Of a stretch of DNA of 17,177 nucleotides, positions 5,816 through 13,005 are shown one piece after another (the first letter of the stretch is position 1; each line of letters starts with the position of its first letter). The notes under the pieces were generated by a model. It made no database searches. It was given only the letters and a program-made list of their open reading frames with translations, and was not told the DNA's origin. The stretch comes from JBOFDK01 sp051650305 (GTDB lineage: Bacteria; Bacillota; Clostridia; Lachnospirales; Cellulosilyticaceae). Where the stretch lies: positions 1 to 17,177 of the forward strand of contig JBOFIT010000237.1 in NCBI GenBank assembly GCA_051650305.1, written 5' to 3'. Made by a program: the position numbers and the translations under genes.

Positions 5816-7210
5816 ATGTTTGAATTAGATAAGCGCTCTAACTTGTTGGAAATGCCAGAATGTAGATATGAATTAAAGGAAGTTTCGACACCGAATATGT
5901 ATAGGGAATTTTACCCTTATGACGACATACCTAAAGTAGCCTTCAATAATGTGCATGTACCCATTAACATGCCAGCTGATATTTGGATCACAGATACGAC
6001 ATTTAGAGACGGACAGCAATCACGTGAACCTTATACAACAGAACAAATTGTAACGATTTATAAGATGCTTAACCGTCTAGGTGGACCAAAGGGGATTATC
6101 AGACAGACAGAATTCTTCTTATATAGTGAGCAAGATCGAAGAGCGGTACGAGAATGTATGGAGCTTGGGTTTGAATTCCCAGAGATTACTTCATGGATTC
6201 GTGCTTCTAAGTCAGATTTTCAATTGGCGAAAGATATGGGTATTAAAGAGACAGGGATTTTAGTAAGCTGCTCGGACTATCATATCTTCCATAAACTGCA
6301 TATGAAGCGTTCACAAGCTATCGATCACTACCTAGGCATCGTCAAACAATGCATCGAGGCGGGCATTAAGCCAAGATGTCATTTTGAAGATATCACAAGA
6401 GCAGATATATTCCACTTTGTCATTCCTTTTGCAAGAGAACTGATGAAGCTTATGAAAGAAGCAGATATCCCAGTTAAAATCCGTGCATGCGATACGATGG
6501 GCTATGGGGTGAATTATCCAGGGGCAATGATTCCTAGAAGTGTACCGGGTATTATCTACAACTTGCATAAAGATGCAGGGGTACCTCATGAACTTCTTGA
6601 ATGGCATGGCCATAATGACTTCTATCGTGCAGTCGCTAACTCCACTACAGCATGGCTCTATGGATGTAGTGCAGTCAACTGTTCACTTTTCGGCATCGGA
6701 GAAAGAACGGGGAATACACCACTTGAAGCAATGATTTTTGAGTATGCACAACTTAAAGGTACATTAGATGGTATGGATACCACAGTCATTACAGAACTTG
6801 CAGAGTATTACGAGAGAGAACTTGGCGAGCATATACCACCACGTACCCCATTCGTAGGTAAGAACTTTAATGTAACCCGTGCAGGGATTCATGCAGATGG
6901 CTTGATGAAAAATGAAGAAATCTACAATGTCTTTGATACAGAGAAATTCTTAAATCGCCCACCAAGGGTAGCGATTAGCAATACATCAGGGCTTGCAGGT
7001 ATTGCACATTGGCTTAATAGTAATCCAGATGTACCACAGTATAAGCAAGTAGACAAAAATGATGCGATCTGCCTTTACTTGAAAGATTGGGTAGATAAAG
7101 AATACGATGAAGGTCGTGTGACAGTGATTACAGATAAAGAATTAGAAGACCTTATTGCACACTATGAATTAAATAAAGAAACAGAAAAAGAAATTGCTTG
7201 TACAAAATAG
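5816..7210 (+). CDS. Probable Re-citrate synthase (HMGL/DRE-TIM family)
   Basis: A 464-residue member of the 2-isopropylmalate/homocitrate synthase family. Seen are DTTFRDGQQ at 60-68 with the catalytic Arg64 and metal-binding Asp65, HGH at 264-266 (metal ligands), GIGERTGN at 293-300, and AGIHADG at 356-362. A C-terminal LeuA-type regulatory domain appears absent, since the protein ends about 100 residues after AGIHADG. It is followed by aconitase and isocitrate dehydrogenase. No Si-type citrate synthase is present in the window. In Clostridium kluyveri a protein of this family is the Re-face citrate synthase, joining acetyl-CoA and oxaloacetate. I infer the same here from the operon. Homocitrate or isopropylmalate synthase is the alternative, but isopropylmalate and homocitrate pathways usually travel with leuCD- or lys-type genes. 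AAGGAGG lies 7 bases before the ATG. Confidence 0.82.
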   Translation: MFELDKRSNLLEMPECRYELKEVSTPNMYREFYPYDDIPKVAFNNVHVPINMPADIWITDTTFRDGQQSREPYTTEQIVTIYKMLNRLGGPKGIIRQTEFFLYSEQDRRAVRECMELGFEFPEITSWIRASKSDFQLAKDMGIKETGILVSCSDYHIFHKLHMKRSQAIDHYLGIVKQCIEAGIKPRCHFEDITRADIFHFVIPFARELMKLMKEADIPVKIRACDTMGYGVNYPGAMIPRSVPGIIYNLHKDAGVPHELLEWHGHNDFYRAVANSTTAWLYGCSAVNCSLFGIGERTGNTPLEAMIFEYAQLKGTLDGMDTTVITELAEYYERELGEHIPPRTPFVGKNFNVTRAGIHADGLMKNEEIYNVFDTEKFLNRPPRVAISNTSGLAGIAHWLNSNPDVPQYKQVDKNDAICLYLKDWVDKEYDEGRVTVITDKELEDLIAHYELNKETEKEIACTK

Positions 7211-7276
7211 AGATGGATTAATAATTTATAATTGTGTATAATATTTTATATAAATTCAAATATAGGAGGTTTGAGG

Positions 7277-9217
7277 ATGGGATTGACATTAACAGAAAAA
7301 GTGCTTCAAGCACACCTTGTAGAAGGAGAAATGGTTAAAGGAGAAGAGATTGGCATTACAATCGACCAGACTTTAACACAGGACTCAACAGGTACCATGG
7401 CGTACCTTCAATTTGAAGCAATGCATATCGATACAGTGAAGACAAAGCGTTCAGTAGCATATATCGATCATAATATGCTTCAGCAAGGCTTTGAAAACGC
7501 AGATGACCACAAATATATTCAGACAGTGACCAATAAGCATGGTATTTATTTTTCAAGACCAGGCAATGGGATTTGTCACCAAGTACATGTAGAGCGTTTT
7601 GGTGTACCTGGGCAAACACTACTTGGGTCAGATAGCCACACACCAACAGGTGGTGGTATAGGAATGATTGCTATTGGTGCAGGTGGTTTAGATGTAGCGG
7701 TAGCAATGGGTGGCGGCACGTACTATATTACAATGCCACAAATTGTTAATGTAGAGCTTATAGGAAAGCTCAAACCTTTCGTATCAGCAAAAGATGTGAT
7801 CCTTGAAGTGCTTAGAAGACTAAGTGTTAAAGGTGGCGTAGGTAGAGTTATCGAGTATACAGGAGAAGGGATTAAGACACTTACAGTGCCAGAGCGTGCG
7901 ACCATTACTAATATGGGAGCGGAGCTTGGTGCGACTACATCGATCTTCCCAAGCGATGATGTGACACGTACTTTCTTAGAAGCACAAGGAAGAAGCGAGG
8001 CTTGGACCGAGCTTCTTCCTGATGCAGATGCAAGCTATGATGTCAAAGTAGTCATCGACTTAAGCGAGCTTGAGCCATTAGTTGCTATGCCACATAGCCC
8101 AGACAATGTAGCAGCAGTTAACGAAGTAGTAGGAACAAAAGTCAATCAAGTAGCAATCGGAAGCTGCACTAACGGTTCTTATCTTGACTTAATGCGCGTC
8201 GCTAAAATCCTTAAAGGCAAGACTGTACATCCAGATGTAAGTCTCGTGATTTCTCCAGGTTCGAAGCAAGTGCTTACCATGCTTGCACAAAACGGTGCGT
8301 TGGCAGACCTTGTGGCAGCAGGGGCACGTATCTTAGAGTCAGGCTGTGGACCTTGTATCGGAATGGGGCAAGCGCCTGCCACAGATGCGATCTCTCTTCG
8401 TACCTTTAACCGTAACTTTAAAGGTAGATGTGGCACTACCTCTGCTGGGGTGTATCTCGTAAGTCCAGAGACAGCAGCGGCAAGTGCACTTTCAGGTGTG
8501 ATTACAAACCCTACAACCCTTAGAAATGTAGACGTAGCAGTAGAAATGCCAGAGAAATTCGTAGCAAGTGATAATATGGTGGTGCCACCAAGTGAGACAC
8601 CAGAAGCAGTAGAAGTAGTGAGAGGGCCAAATATCAAGCCATTCCCACTAAATGAGATGCTTACAAGCTGTGAAGGTAAAGCACTGATCAAGGTAGAAGA
8701 TAACATTACGACAGATCATATCATGCCTTCCAATGCAAGCTTACTACCCTTTAGATCGAATGTACCTTACCTTGCAGAGTTTTGTCTTGCACCATGTGAT
8801 GAGGCATTCCCAAGCCGTGCAAAAACTTACGGTGGCGGTATTATTATAGGTGGCGATAACTATGGCCAAGGCTCATCAAGAGAGCATGCAGCTTTAGCAC
8901 CACTCCAATTAGGTATCAAAGCTGTGGTAACCAAGAGCTTTGCACGTATTCATAAAGCAAACCTTATTAACTCAGGGATTTTACCACTTGTATTTGAGAA
9001 TCCAGCAGACTATGACACCATCGATGTCTTAGATGACTTGAGTATTGAAAATGTACGTGAGCAAGTAAGTGCCTGTAGTGAAGTGAAGATGTGTAATAAA
9101 ACCAAGGGACTTACATATGTATTAAAGTTAGAAGTATCTGATAGAGAACGTCAAATGCTTTTATACGGTGGCAAGATCAATATGATTAAAGAGATGGCAA
9201 AAAACGAGGGGGTATAA
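7277..9217 (+). CDS. acnA: Aconitate hydratase (aconitase)
   Basis: A [4Fe-4S] enzyme that interconverts citrate and isocitrate via cis-aconitate. I take the ATG at 7277, 7 bases after AGGAGG, giving 646 residues; an upstream in-frame ATG (7232) lacks a ribosome site. The cluster ligands are Cys297 (GSCTNG), Cys357 and Cys360 (GCGPC). The active-site stretch SHTPTGGGIG lies near residue 120. The C-terminal swivel domain carries GGGIIIGGDNYGQGSSREHAA, whose GSSREHAA segment includes the substrate-binding Ser-Arg pair. The length of about 645 marks the shorter aconitase type, not the 890-residue AcnA/IRP type. It is the second gene of the operon, 66 bases after the synthase and 4 bases before icd. 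Homoaconitase or isopropylmalate isomerase is unlikely because both domains are fused in the aconitase order. Confidence 0.93.
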   Translation: MGLTLTEKVLQAHLVEGEMVKGEEIGITIDQTLTQDSTGTMAYLQFEAMHIDTVKTKRSVAYIDHNMLQQGFENADDHKYIQTVTNKHGIYFSRPGNGICHQVHVERFGVPGQTLLGSDSHTPTGGGIGMIAIGAGGLDVAVAMGGGTYYITMPQIVNVELIGKLKPFVSAKDVILEVLRRLSVKGGVGRVIEYTGEGIKTLTVPERATITNMGAELGATTSIFPSDDVTRTFLEAQGRSEAWTELLPDADASYDVKVVIDLSELEPLVAMPHSPDNVAAVNEVVGTKVNQVAIGSCTNGSYLDLMRVAKILKGKTVHPDVSLVISPGSKQVLTMLAQNGALADLVAAGARILESGCGPCIGMGQAPATDAISLRTFNRNFKGRCGTTSAGVYLVSPETAAASALSGVITNPTTLRNVDVAVEMPEKFVASDNMVVPPSETPEAVEVVRGPNIKPFPLNEMLTSCEGKALIKVEDNITTDHIMPSNASLLPFRSNVPYLAEFCLAPCDEAFPSRAKTYGGGIIIGGDNYGQGSSREHAALAPLQLGIKAVVTKSFARIHKANLINSGILPLVFENPADYDTIDVLDDLSIENVREQVSACSEVKMCNKTKGLTYVLKLEVSDRERQMLLYGGKINMIKEMAKNEGV

Positions 9218-9221
9218 GAAA

Positions 9222-10358
9222 ATGGAAAGATTACAAGTAGCAGGTGCACACTTTGCAGCATTAGTAGAAGAACAACTTAAGCGTGTGGAACGCATGAAAA
9301 ATGATACAGAGGAAGTAGACTACACCACTAAAGAAAAAATTATCATCGGATGTTGTGGTGGGGATGGTATCGGTCCAGCCATTACAGCAGAAGCAGAACG
9401 TGTGTTACAAGAAGTCTTAAAAGAAGAAGTGGCAAGTGGCAAGATTGAATTTAGACAAATCGAAGGCTTAACTATTGAAAATCGTATCGCTGTGAATCAA
9501 GCCATTCCAGAAGATGTGCTTGCAGAGCTTAAAGCATGTGACGTCATCCTTAAAGGGCCAACGACTACACCAAGTAAAGGTGATGGACCCAATATCGAAA
9601 GTGCCAACGTAGCGATGCGAAGAGAATTAGACTTATTTGCAAACGTTCGTCCAGTAAAAGTAGAAGAAGAAGGCATCGATTGGACTTTCTTCCGTGAAAA
9701 TACAGAAGGCGAATATGTACTTGGAAGTAAGGGGATTCATGTGGATGAAGACGTTGCTTTCGATTTCAGAGTGATCACCACACAAGGTGTAAGACGTATT
9801 GCAAAAGCAGCTTTTGACTTTGCACGTAACAATGGGAAAAAGCATGTGGCAATCATTACAAAAGCTAACATCCTTAAGAAAACAGATGGTAAATTCTTAG
9901 AGATTTGCTATGAAGTAGCGAAGGAGTATCCAGAAATTCAGGCAGATGACTGGTTCATCGATATTATCTCAGCGAACTTGATTAATGAAAAGGTAAGAGG
10001 ACAATACGAAGTATTCGTACTACCTAACCTTTATGGCGATATCATCACAGATGAGGCAGCTCAAATCCAAGGTGGGGTAGGAACAGCAGGTAGCGCCAAT
10101 ATCGGTAGCCGCTATGCCATGTTTGAAGCGATCCATGGTAGTGCACCACGTATGGTAGAGACAGGACGTGCAGGCTACGCAAATCCAGCAAGTATGATTA
10201 AAGCAGCAGAGCTTCTCCTTCGTCACATTGGTTATGCAGACCGTGCAGACCGCGTGGTAAAAGCCCTTAAGATTGCTAATGACACCATTCATATGACAGG
10301 ACGTAGTGATGGTGCTACAGGTAGAGACTTTGCAGATTGTGTAATCGAACATATCTAA
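9222..10358 (+). CDS. icd: Isocitrate dehydrogenase (decarboxylating)
   Basis: Oxidises isocitrate to 2-oxoglutarate and CO2. It has 378 residues of the isocitrate/isopropylmalate dehydrogenase fold. Substrate-binding S127, N129 and R133 (ESANVAMR) are those of an isocitrate enzyme, since isopropylmalate enzymes have a Leu/Glu-rich helix here. Also present are NVRP at 141-144, FRENTEGEY at 157-165, TKANILKKTDG with the catalytic Lys, and NLYGDIITDEAA with the metal Asp. Two oddities: GDGIGP begins at residue 47, so there is an N-terminal extension of about 35 residues; and the cofactor loop reads HGSAPRMVETGRAGYANP, with Arg-Met where NAD enzymes have Asp-Ile and E. coli NADP enzyme Lys-Tyr, so cofactor choice is open. 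A GAGGGGG site lies 9 bases before the ATG. Last gene of the operon. Confidence 0.93.
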   Translation: MERLQVAGAHFAALVEEQLKRVERMKNDTEEVDYTTKEKIIIGCCGGDGIGPAITAEAERVLQEVLKEEVASGKIEFRQIEGLTIENRIAVNQAIPEDVLAELKACDVILKGPTTTPSKGDGPNIESANVAMRRELDLFANVRPVKVEEEGIDWTFFRENTEGEYVLGSKGIHVDEDVAFDFRVITTQGVRRIAKAAFDFARNNGKKHVAIITKANILKKTDGKFLEICYEVAKEYPEIQADDWFIDIISANLINEKVRGQYEVFVLPNLYGDIITDEAAQIQGGVGTAGSANIGSRYAMFEAIHGSAPRMVETGRAGYANPASMIKAAELLLRHIGYADRADRVVKALKIANDTIHMTGRSDGATGRDFADCVIEHI

Positions 10359-10403
10359 ATAAAATAGCCCTACCCCGCTATCGTGGGTAGGGCTGTTTTA
10401 TTT
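10357..10403. terminator. Bidirectional terminator between icd and lysozyme gene
   Basis: A 19-bp stem (10357-10375/10385-10403, one G-U pair) carries AAATAAAA and TTTTATTT flanks, so it can end both transcripts. It overlaps the stop codons of both convergent genes. Confidence 0.93.
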
Positions 10404-10839
10404 AGATGGCAGTAAAGAATAATTGTTCTTCAGCTTTGCGACGGCGAACTAAGCCGTTTTTATAACGCATCGCACTTCCCCAGTATACCACTATATTGTG
10501 GCCTAGTTCTTCCACTGTTCCAGAATGACTTACAAGTTCATGAAGACCGCCTTTGCCGCGATTATAGCAGTAGGACATGAGGGCATTGCATTGATTAGCG
10601 TTTAGATTTTTGAATTTGGCTAAAGCTACTGTATCCACATGCTTGCAGTAGCTTTGTAAGTCCTTGATGAGCGTATCATCAGCTTGTTTCTGTGTCCATA
10701 CAGTAGTAGCTGTAATGCTAGGGTCAAAACTATGGCCGTAGCCGATGGTAAAGTACTGCTCACCAGGAAGTTTATAAGCCTTGAGACTGCAGCCTTCGAA
10801 TTGTTTGATGAGTTTGATGCCTAATGGATTGATTTGCAT
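10402..10839 (-). CDS. GH24 lysozyme-like protein, solitary
   Basis: A 145-residue T4/P21-type lysozyme (endo-N-acetylmuramidase) that would cut the peptidoglycan glycan chain. Seen are QFEGCSLKAY with catalytic Glu15, YFTIGYGH with Thr31, a central helical core, and the family's C-terminal GLVRRRKAEEQLF. The T4 catalytic triad is Glu-Asp-Thr; here the Asp position reads Leu24 (AYKLPGEQ), so the mechanism or activity may be altered. No signal peptide or anchor is visible, so release would need a holin, lysis, or mother-cell expression. I chose the ATG at 10839, 8 bases after AGGAGG; the in-frame ATG at 10845 is only 2 bases from it. No phage genes lie nearby. A sigma-K-like promoter upstream suggests a sporulation role. 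Confidence 0.88.
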   Translation of the reverse strand: MQINPLGIKLIKQFEGCSLKAYKLPGEQYFTIGYGHSFDPSITATTVWTQKQADDTLIKDLQSYCKHVDTVALAKFKNLNANQCNALMSYCYNRGKGGLHELVSHSGTVEELGHNIVVYWGSAMRYKNGLVRRRKAEEQLFFTAI

Positions 10840-10869
10840 AATCATTGCCTCCTCATAAAGGTATACTTA

Positions 10870-10898
10870 TAAAATATGTACACACCAACTGAGGGGTG
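10870..10898 (-). promoter_or_regulatory. Sigma-K-like promoter of the GH24 gene
   Basis: The minus strand reads CACC (10895-10898), 16 bases, CATATTTTA (10870-10878), fitting mACm, 16-17 bases, CATAnnnTA. The predicted start is near 10863, about 24 bases before the ATG. A weak sigma-A reading (TTGGTG, 17 bases, TATACC) overlaps it. Confidence 0.45.
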
Positions 10899-11006
10899 CG
10901 GTATTTTAAATCTTAAGACGATAATTTTTAGAATCAGGTATATTTAGGACAAGCTTTCTCATATATATAGGGTAAAAATGACCATTTAATAATGGGAGGG
11001 ATACCG

Positions 11007-12236
11007 ATGAAGAGGTTTGTTAAGAAATACTGGTGGTTTGGTTGTCTAATACTTGTGATTGGCATCATTGTGGCGAGTGTAGTGTATAAGGAAAGTTCGG
11101 GGTACGTCATTAACAACTATATACGGGCGATTAATGGGGCTGACTATGAGAAAGCATATGAATTACTTCATAAAGATGAGCTGATTCAGGACACAAATAA
11201 GCAAGCGATTGTAGGATACATGGAAGACTACTTTAGGCGGTCACAGCTTATTGAAATGAAAAAAATAAAGGTGCAATACCAAGATGCAGGGGAGCATTGT
11301 GGGGTGATGTATCAATTTAAAGAGCAGCAGATTGAAGGCAGATTGAGTGCGGTCAAAGACGAGGAAGGATGGCGGGTGCTGTTTCCGTTTAAGTTAAGTG
11401 ATGTAATGGTGCAAGCACCGCTAGGCAGCATGGTGTTACTGGATGGGAAGCCTATGGCGGAAAAAGCAGACGGTATGTATTATGTGGATGCTGTACTACC
11501 AGGAGAGCATGTAATTGATGTGGCGTTTGCCAATGAAGGGTACAAAGCGTATCAACAACGCATTACACTACCAAAGGATAAAGAAGTAAAGGTGCCTTAT
11601 GAGATGATTGCTGTCAATATGGATGTACCAGCCTCTCGAATCGTCACCTTTTCAGGGAAAGAGCGTGTAAGTACAGGCGAGAAATTGGTGTTTGGGCAAG
11701 TGCTTCCGGGAAACTATACGGTGAAAGTAGTAGATCCTAATGGTGTTTTTGAGACACAACAGCAAGTGTTTGCCATTCAGGAAACAGCAAATACCCTTGT
11801 ATTTGAACCATCCATACTTTCAAAAGAAGGCACACAGGCAATTCATACGTACCTTGAAAAATTCTATACATGCTATGAAGAAGGGATTAAGACCAAGGAT
11901 ACATCTTTTTGGCAGAAGTACTTAGTGCCTGAAGCTACACAGGTTGTGGGAAGTTATGAAGATTGGTTCATTGAGAATAAAAAAGTGGTAGATGCAAAAA
12001 TGACTTATGAAATCAAAGAAATAAAGCCAATAGAAGGTGATTTGATAGCAATCCAACTTGTAGAAAAGGTGGAACTGGTAAATAAGGAAACAGATGAAGA
12101 GAGAGCTTATGCGATCTTGCTGAAGTCACACATGGTGCTACAACCCGTAGGGAAAAATTACCTGATACAGTCGAAAACCATAGAAGAAAGCATGGTTTCC
12201 TATAAAGATGCAGATGGAAAATGGATTGCCTATTGA
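11007..12236 (+). CDS. Membrane-anchored TcaA/YvbJ-like extracellular protein
   Basis: A 409-residue protein with a basic N-terminus, one transmembrane helix (about residues 9-27, KYWWFGCLILVIGIIVASVV) and a long outside part. The first outside segment (YVINNYIRAINGADYEKAYELL) looks like an NTF2-like domain. The middle has two beta-rich PEGA-like units (around PLGSMVLLDGKPM and later VLPGNYTVKVVDPNG). The last 140 residues resemble a second NTF2-like domain. This order resembles Staphylococcus TcaA and Bacillus YvbJ, linked to cell-wall antibiotic response, but the usual N-terminal zinc ribbon is missing. I chose ATG 11007, 6 bases after GGGAGGG; an in-frame ATG at 10992 lacks a site. It stands alone, with gntR beginning 75 bases later. 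The exact role is unknown. Confidence 0.75.
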   Translation: MKRFVKKYWWFGCLILVIGIIVASVVYKESSGYVINNYIRAINGADYEKAYELLHKDELIQDTNKQAIVGYMEDYFRRSQLIEMKKIKVQYQDAGEHCGVMYQFKEQQIEGRLSAVKDEEGWRVLFPFKLSDVMVQAPLGSMVLLDGKPMAEKADGMYYVDAVLPGEHVIDVAFANEGYKAYQQRITLPKDKEVKVPYEMIAVNMDVPASRIVTFSGKERVSTGEKLVFGQVLPGNYTVKVVDPNGVFETQQQVFAIQETANTLVFEPSILSKEGTQAIHTYLEKFYTCYEEGIKTKDTSFWQKYLVPEATQVVGSYEDWFIENKKVVDAKMTYEIKEIKPIEGDLIAIQLVEKVELVNKETDEERAYAILLKSHMVLQPVGKNYLIQSKTIEESMVSYKDADGKWIAY

Positions 12237-12260
12237 AGTTTTAGGGAAATTTGATACAAT
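12233..12260 (+). promoter_or_regulatory. Candidate promoter of gntR
   Basis: TTGAAG (12233-12238), a 16-base spacer and TACAAT (12255-12260), beginning within the stop codon of the upstream gene. The palindromic core GTATAC (12266-12271) lies just before the predicted start and could be an autoregulatory site. Confidence 0.5.
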
Positions 12261-12311
12261 AAGTGGTATACATAGATACACGTACCGATGGTGCGGGTAA
12301 GGAGGAAGAAA

Positions 12312-12965
12312 GTGTCATATCATATGCAAGGAACAGACAAGTCTTCGCTTAGGGGGAAAGTGTTTACAAGTATAAGGGAAGCAATCTTAGATGGGACCTA
12401 CAAAAAAGGAGATGTCATCCGAGAAAGTGCGATCGCCCAACAATTAGGGGTAAGCCGAACACCAGTAAGAGAAGCCATTAGACAGCTTGAATTAGAAGGA
12501 TTAGTAGAGTCTATCCCAAACAAAGAAACCATTGTATCAGGTATCACTGAAGAAGATGTACATGATATTTTCTTGATACGATCACGCTTAGAAGGCCTAG
12601 CAGCTAGAAAAGCAGCCGAACGTATCACAGAAGATGAAATAAAAGAATTAGAAGAAGTTTTGGCACTGACTTCGTTTTACGCGGAAAAACATGATGCGAA
12701 TGCACTTAAAGAGCTGGATCATCGTTTCCATGAAGTGATTTATAAAGCGACTAAAAGCAAAACATTAAATCATATGTTATCAGATTTTCATCACTACATT
12801 CAAAAAGCGAGAAAATCATCCATTGCCACACCAGGGCGTGCGAAGAAAGTTGTTGAAGAACATCAAAGCATTTATGAGGCACTTGTTCAAAAAGATGGGG
12901 ACGCAGCAGAGCGTTTGATGGATGAGCATGTGCGTAAAGCAGCCAACAATATGAAAATAGACTAA
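12312..12965 (+). CDS. GntR-family transcription regulator, FadR (FCD) type
   Basis: A DNA-binding regulator of 217 residues. A winged helix-turn-helix occupies about residues 12-78, with the recognition segment VSRTPVREAIRQLELEGL typical of GntR proteins. The C-terminal FCD ligand domain follows (about 84-207). Its metal-site residues are visible as D136/H140, H184 and H206, suggesting a metal-assisted carboxylate ligand. I chose a GTG start at 12312 because AAGGAGG lies 6 bases upstream; an in-frame ATG at 12288 has no site, and an ATG at 12324 is too far from it. The ligand is unknown. FadR-type proteins often sense organic acids such as lactate, citrate or gluconate. A link to the citrate-pathway operon in this window is inference only. 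Confidence 0.9.
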   Translation: MSYHMQGTDKSSLRGKVFTSIREAILDGTYKKGDVIRESAIAQQLGVSRTPVREAIRQLELEGLVESIPNKETIVSGITEEDVHDIFLIRSRLEGLAARKAAERITEDEIKELEEVLALTSFYAEKHDANALKELDHRFHEVIYKATKSKTLNHMLSDFHHYIQKARKSSIATPGRAKKVVEEHQSIYEALVQKDGDAAERLMDEHVRKAANNMKID

Positions 12966-13005
12966 CCAAAAAGGATATTGCCACGGGGCAATATCCTTTT
13001 TGGTT
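12964..13005. terminator. Bidirectional terminator between gntR and the ABC-F gene
   Basis: A perfect 19-bp stem (12964-12982/12987-13005) with a 4-base loop, flanked by A- and T-runs so that it works both ways. It overlaps both stop codons. Confidence 0.93.

Noticed and set aside
8179..8706. 175-aa minus-strand reading frame inside aconitase
   Set aside because: It is the shadow of a conserved gene in the other strand with no recognisable motif. Long antisense frames are common opposite codon-biased genes.
10402..10839. Prophage remnant around the GH24 gene
   Set aside because: There is no integrase, holin, structural gene, attachment repeat or composition change; the flanking genes are chromosomal and share neat terminators.
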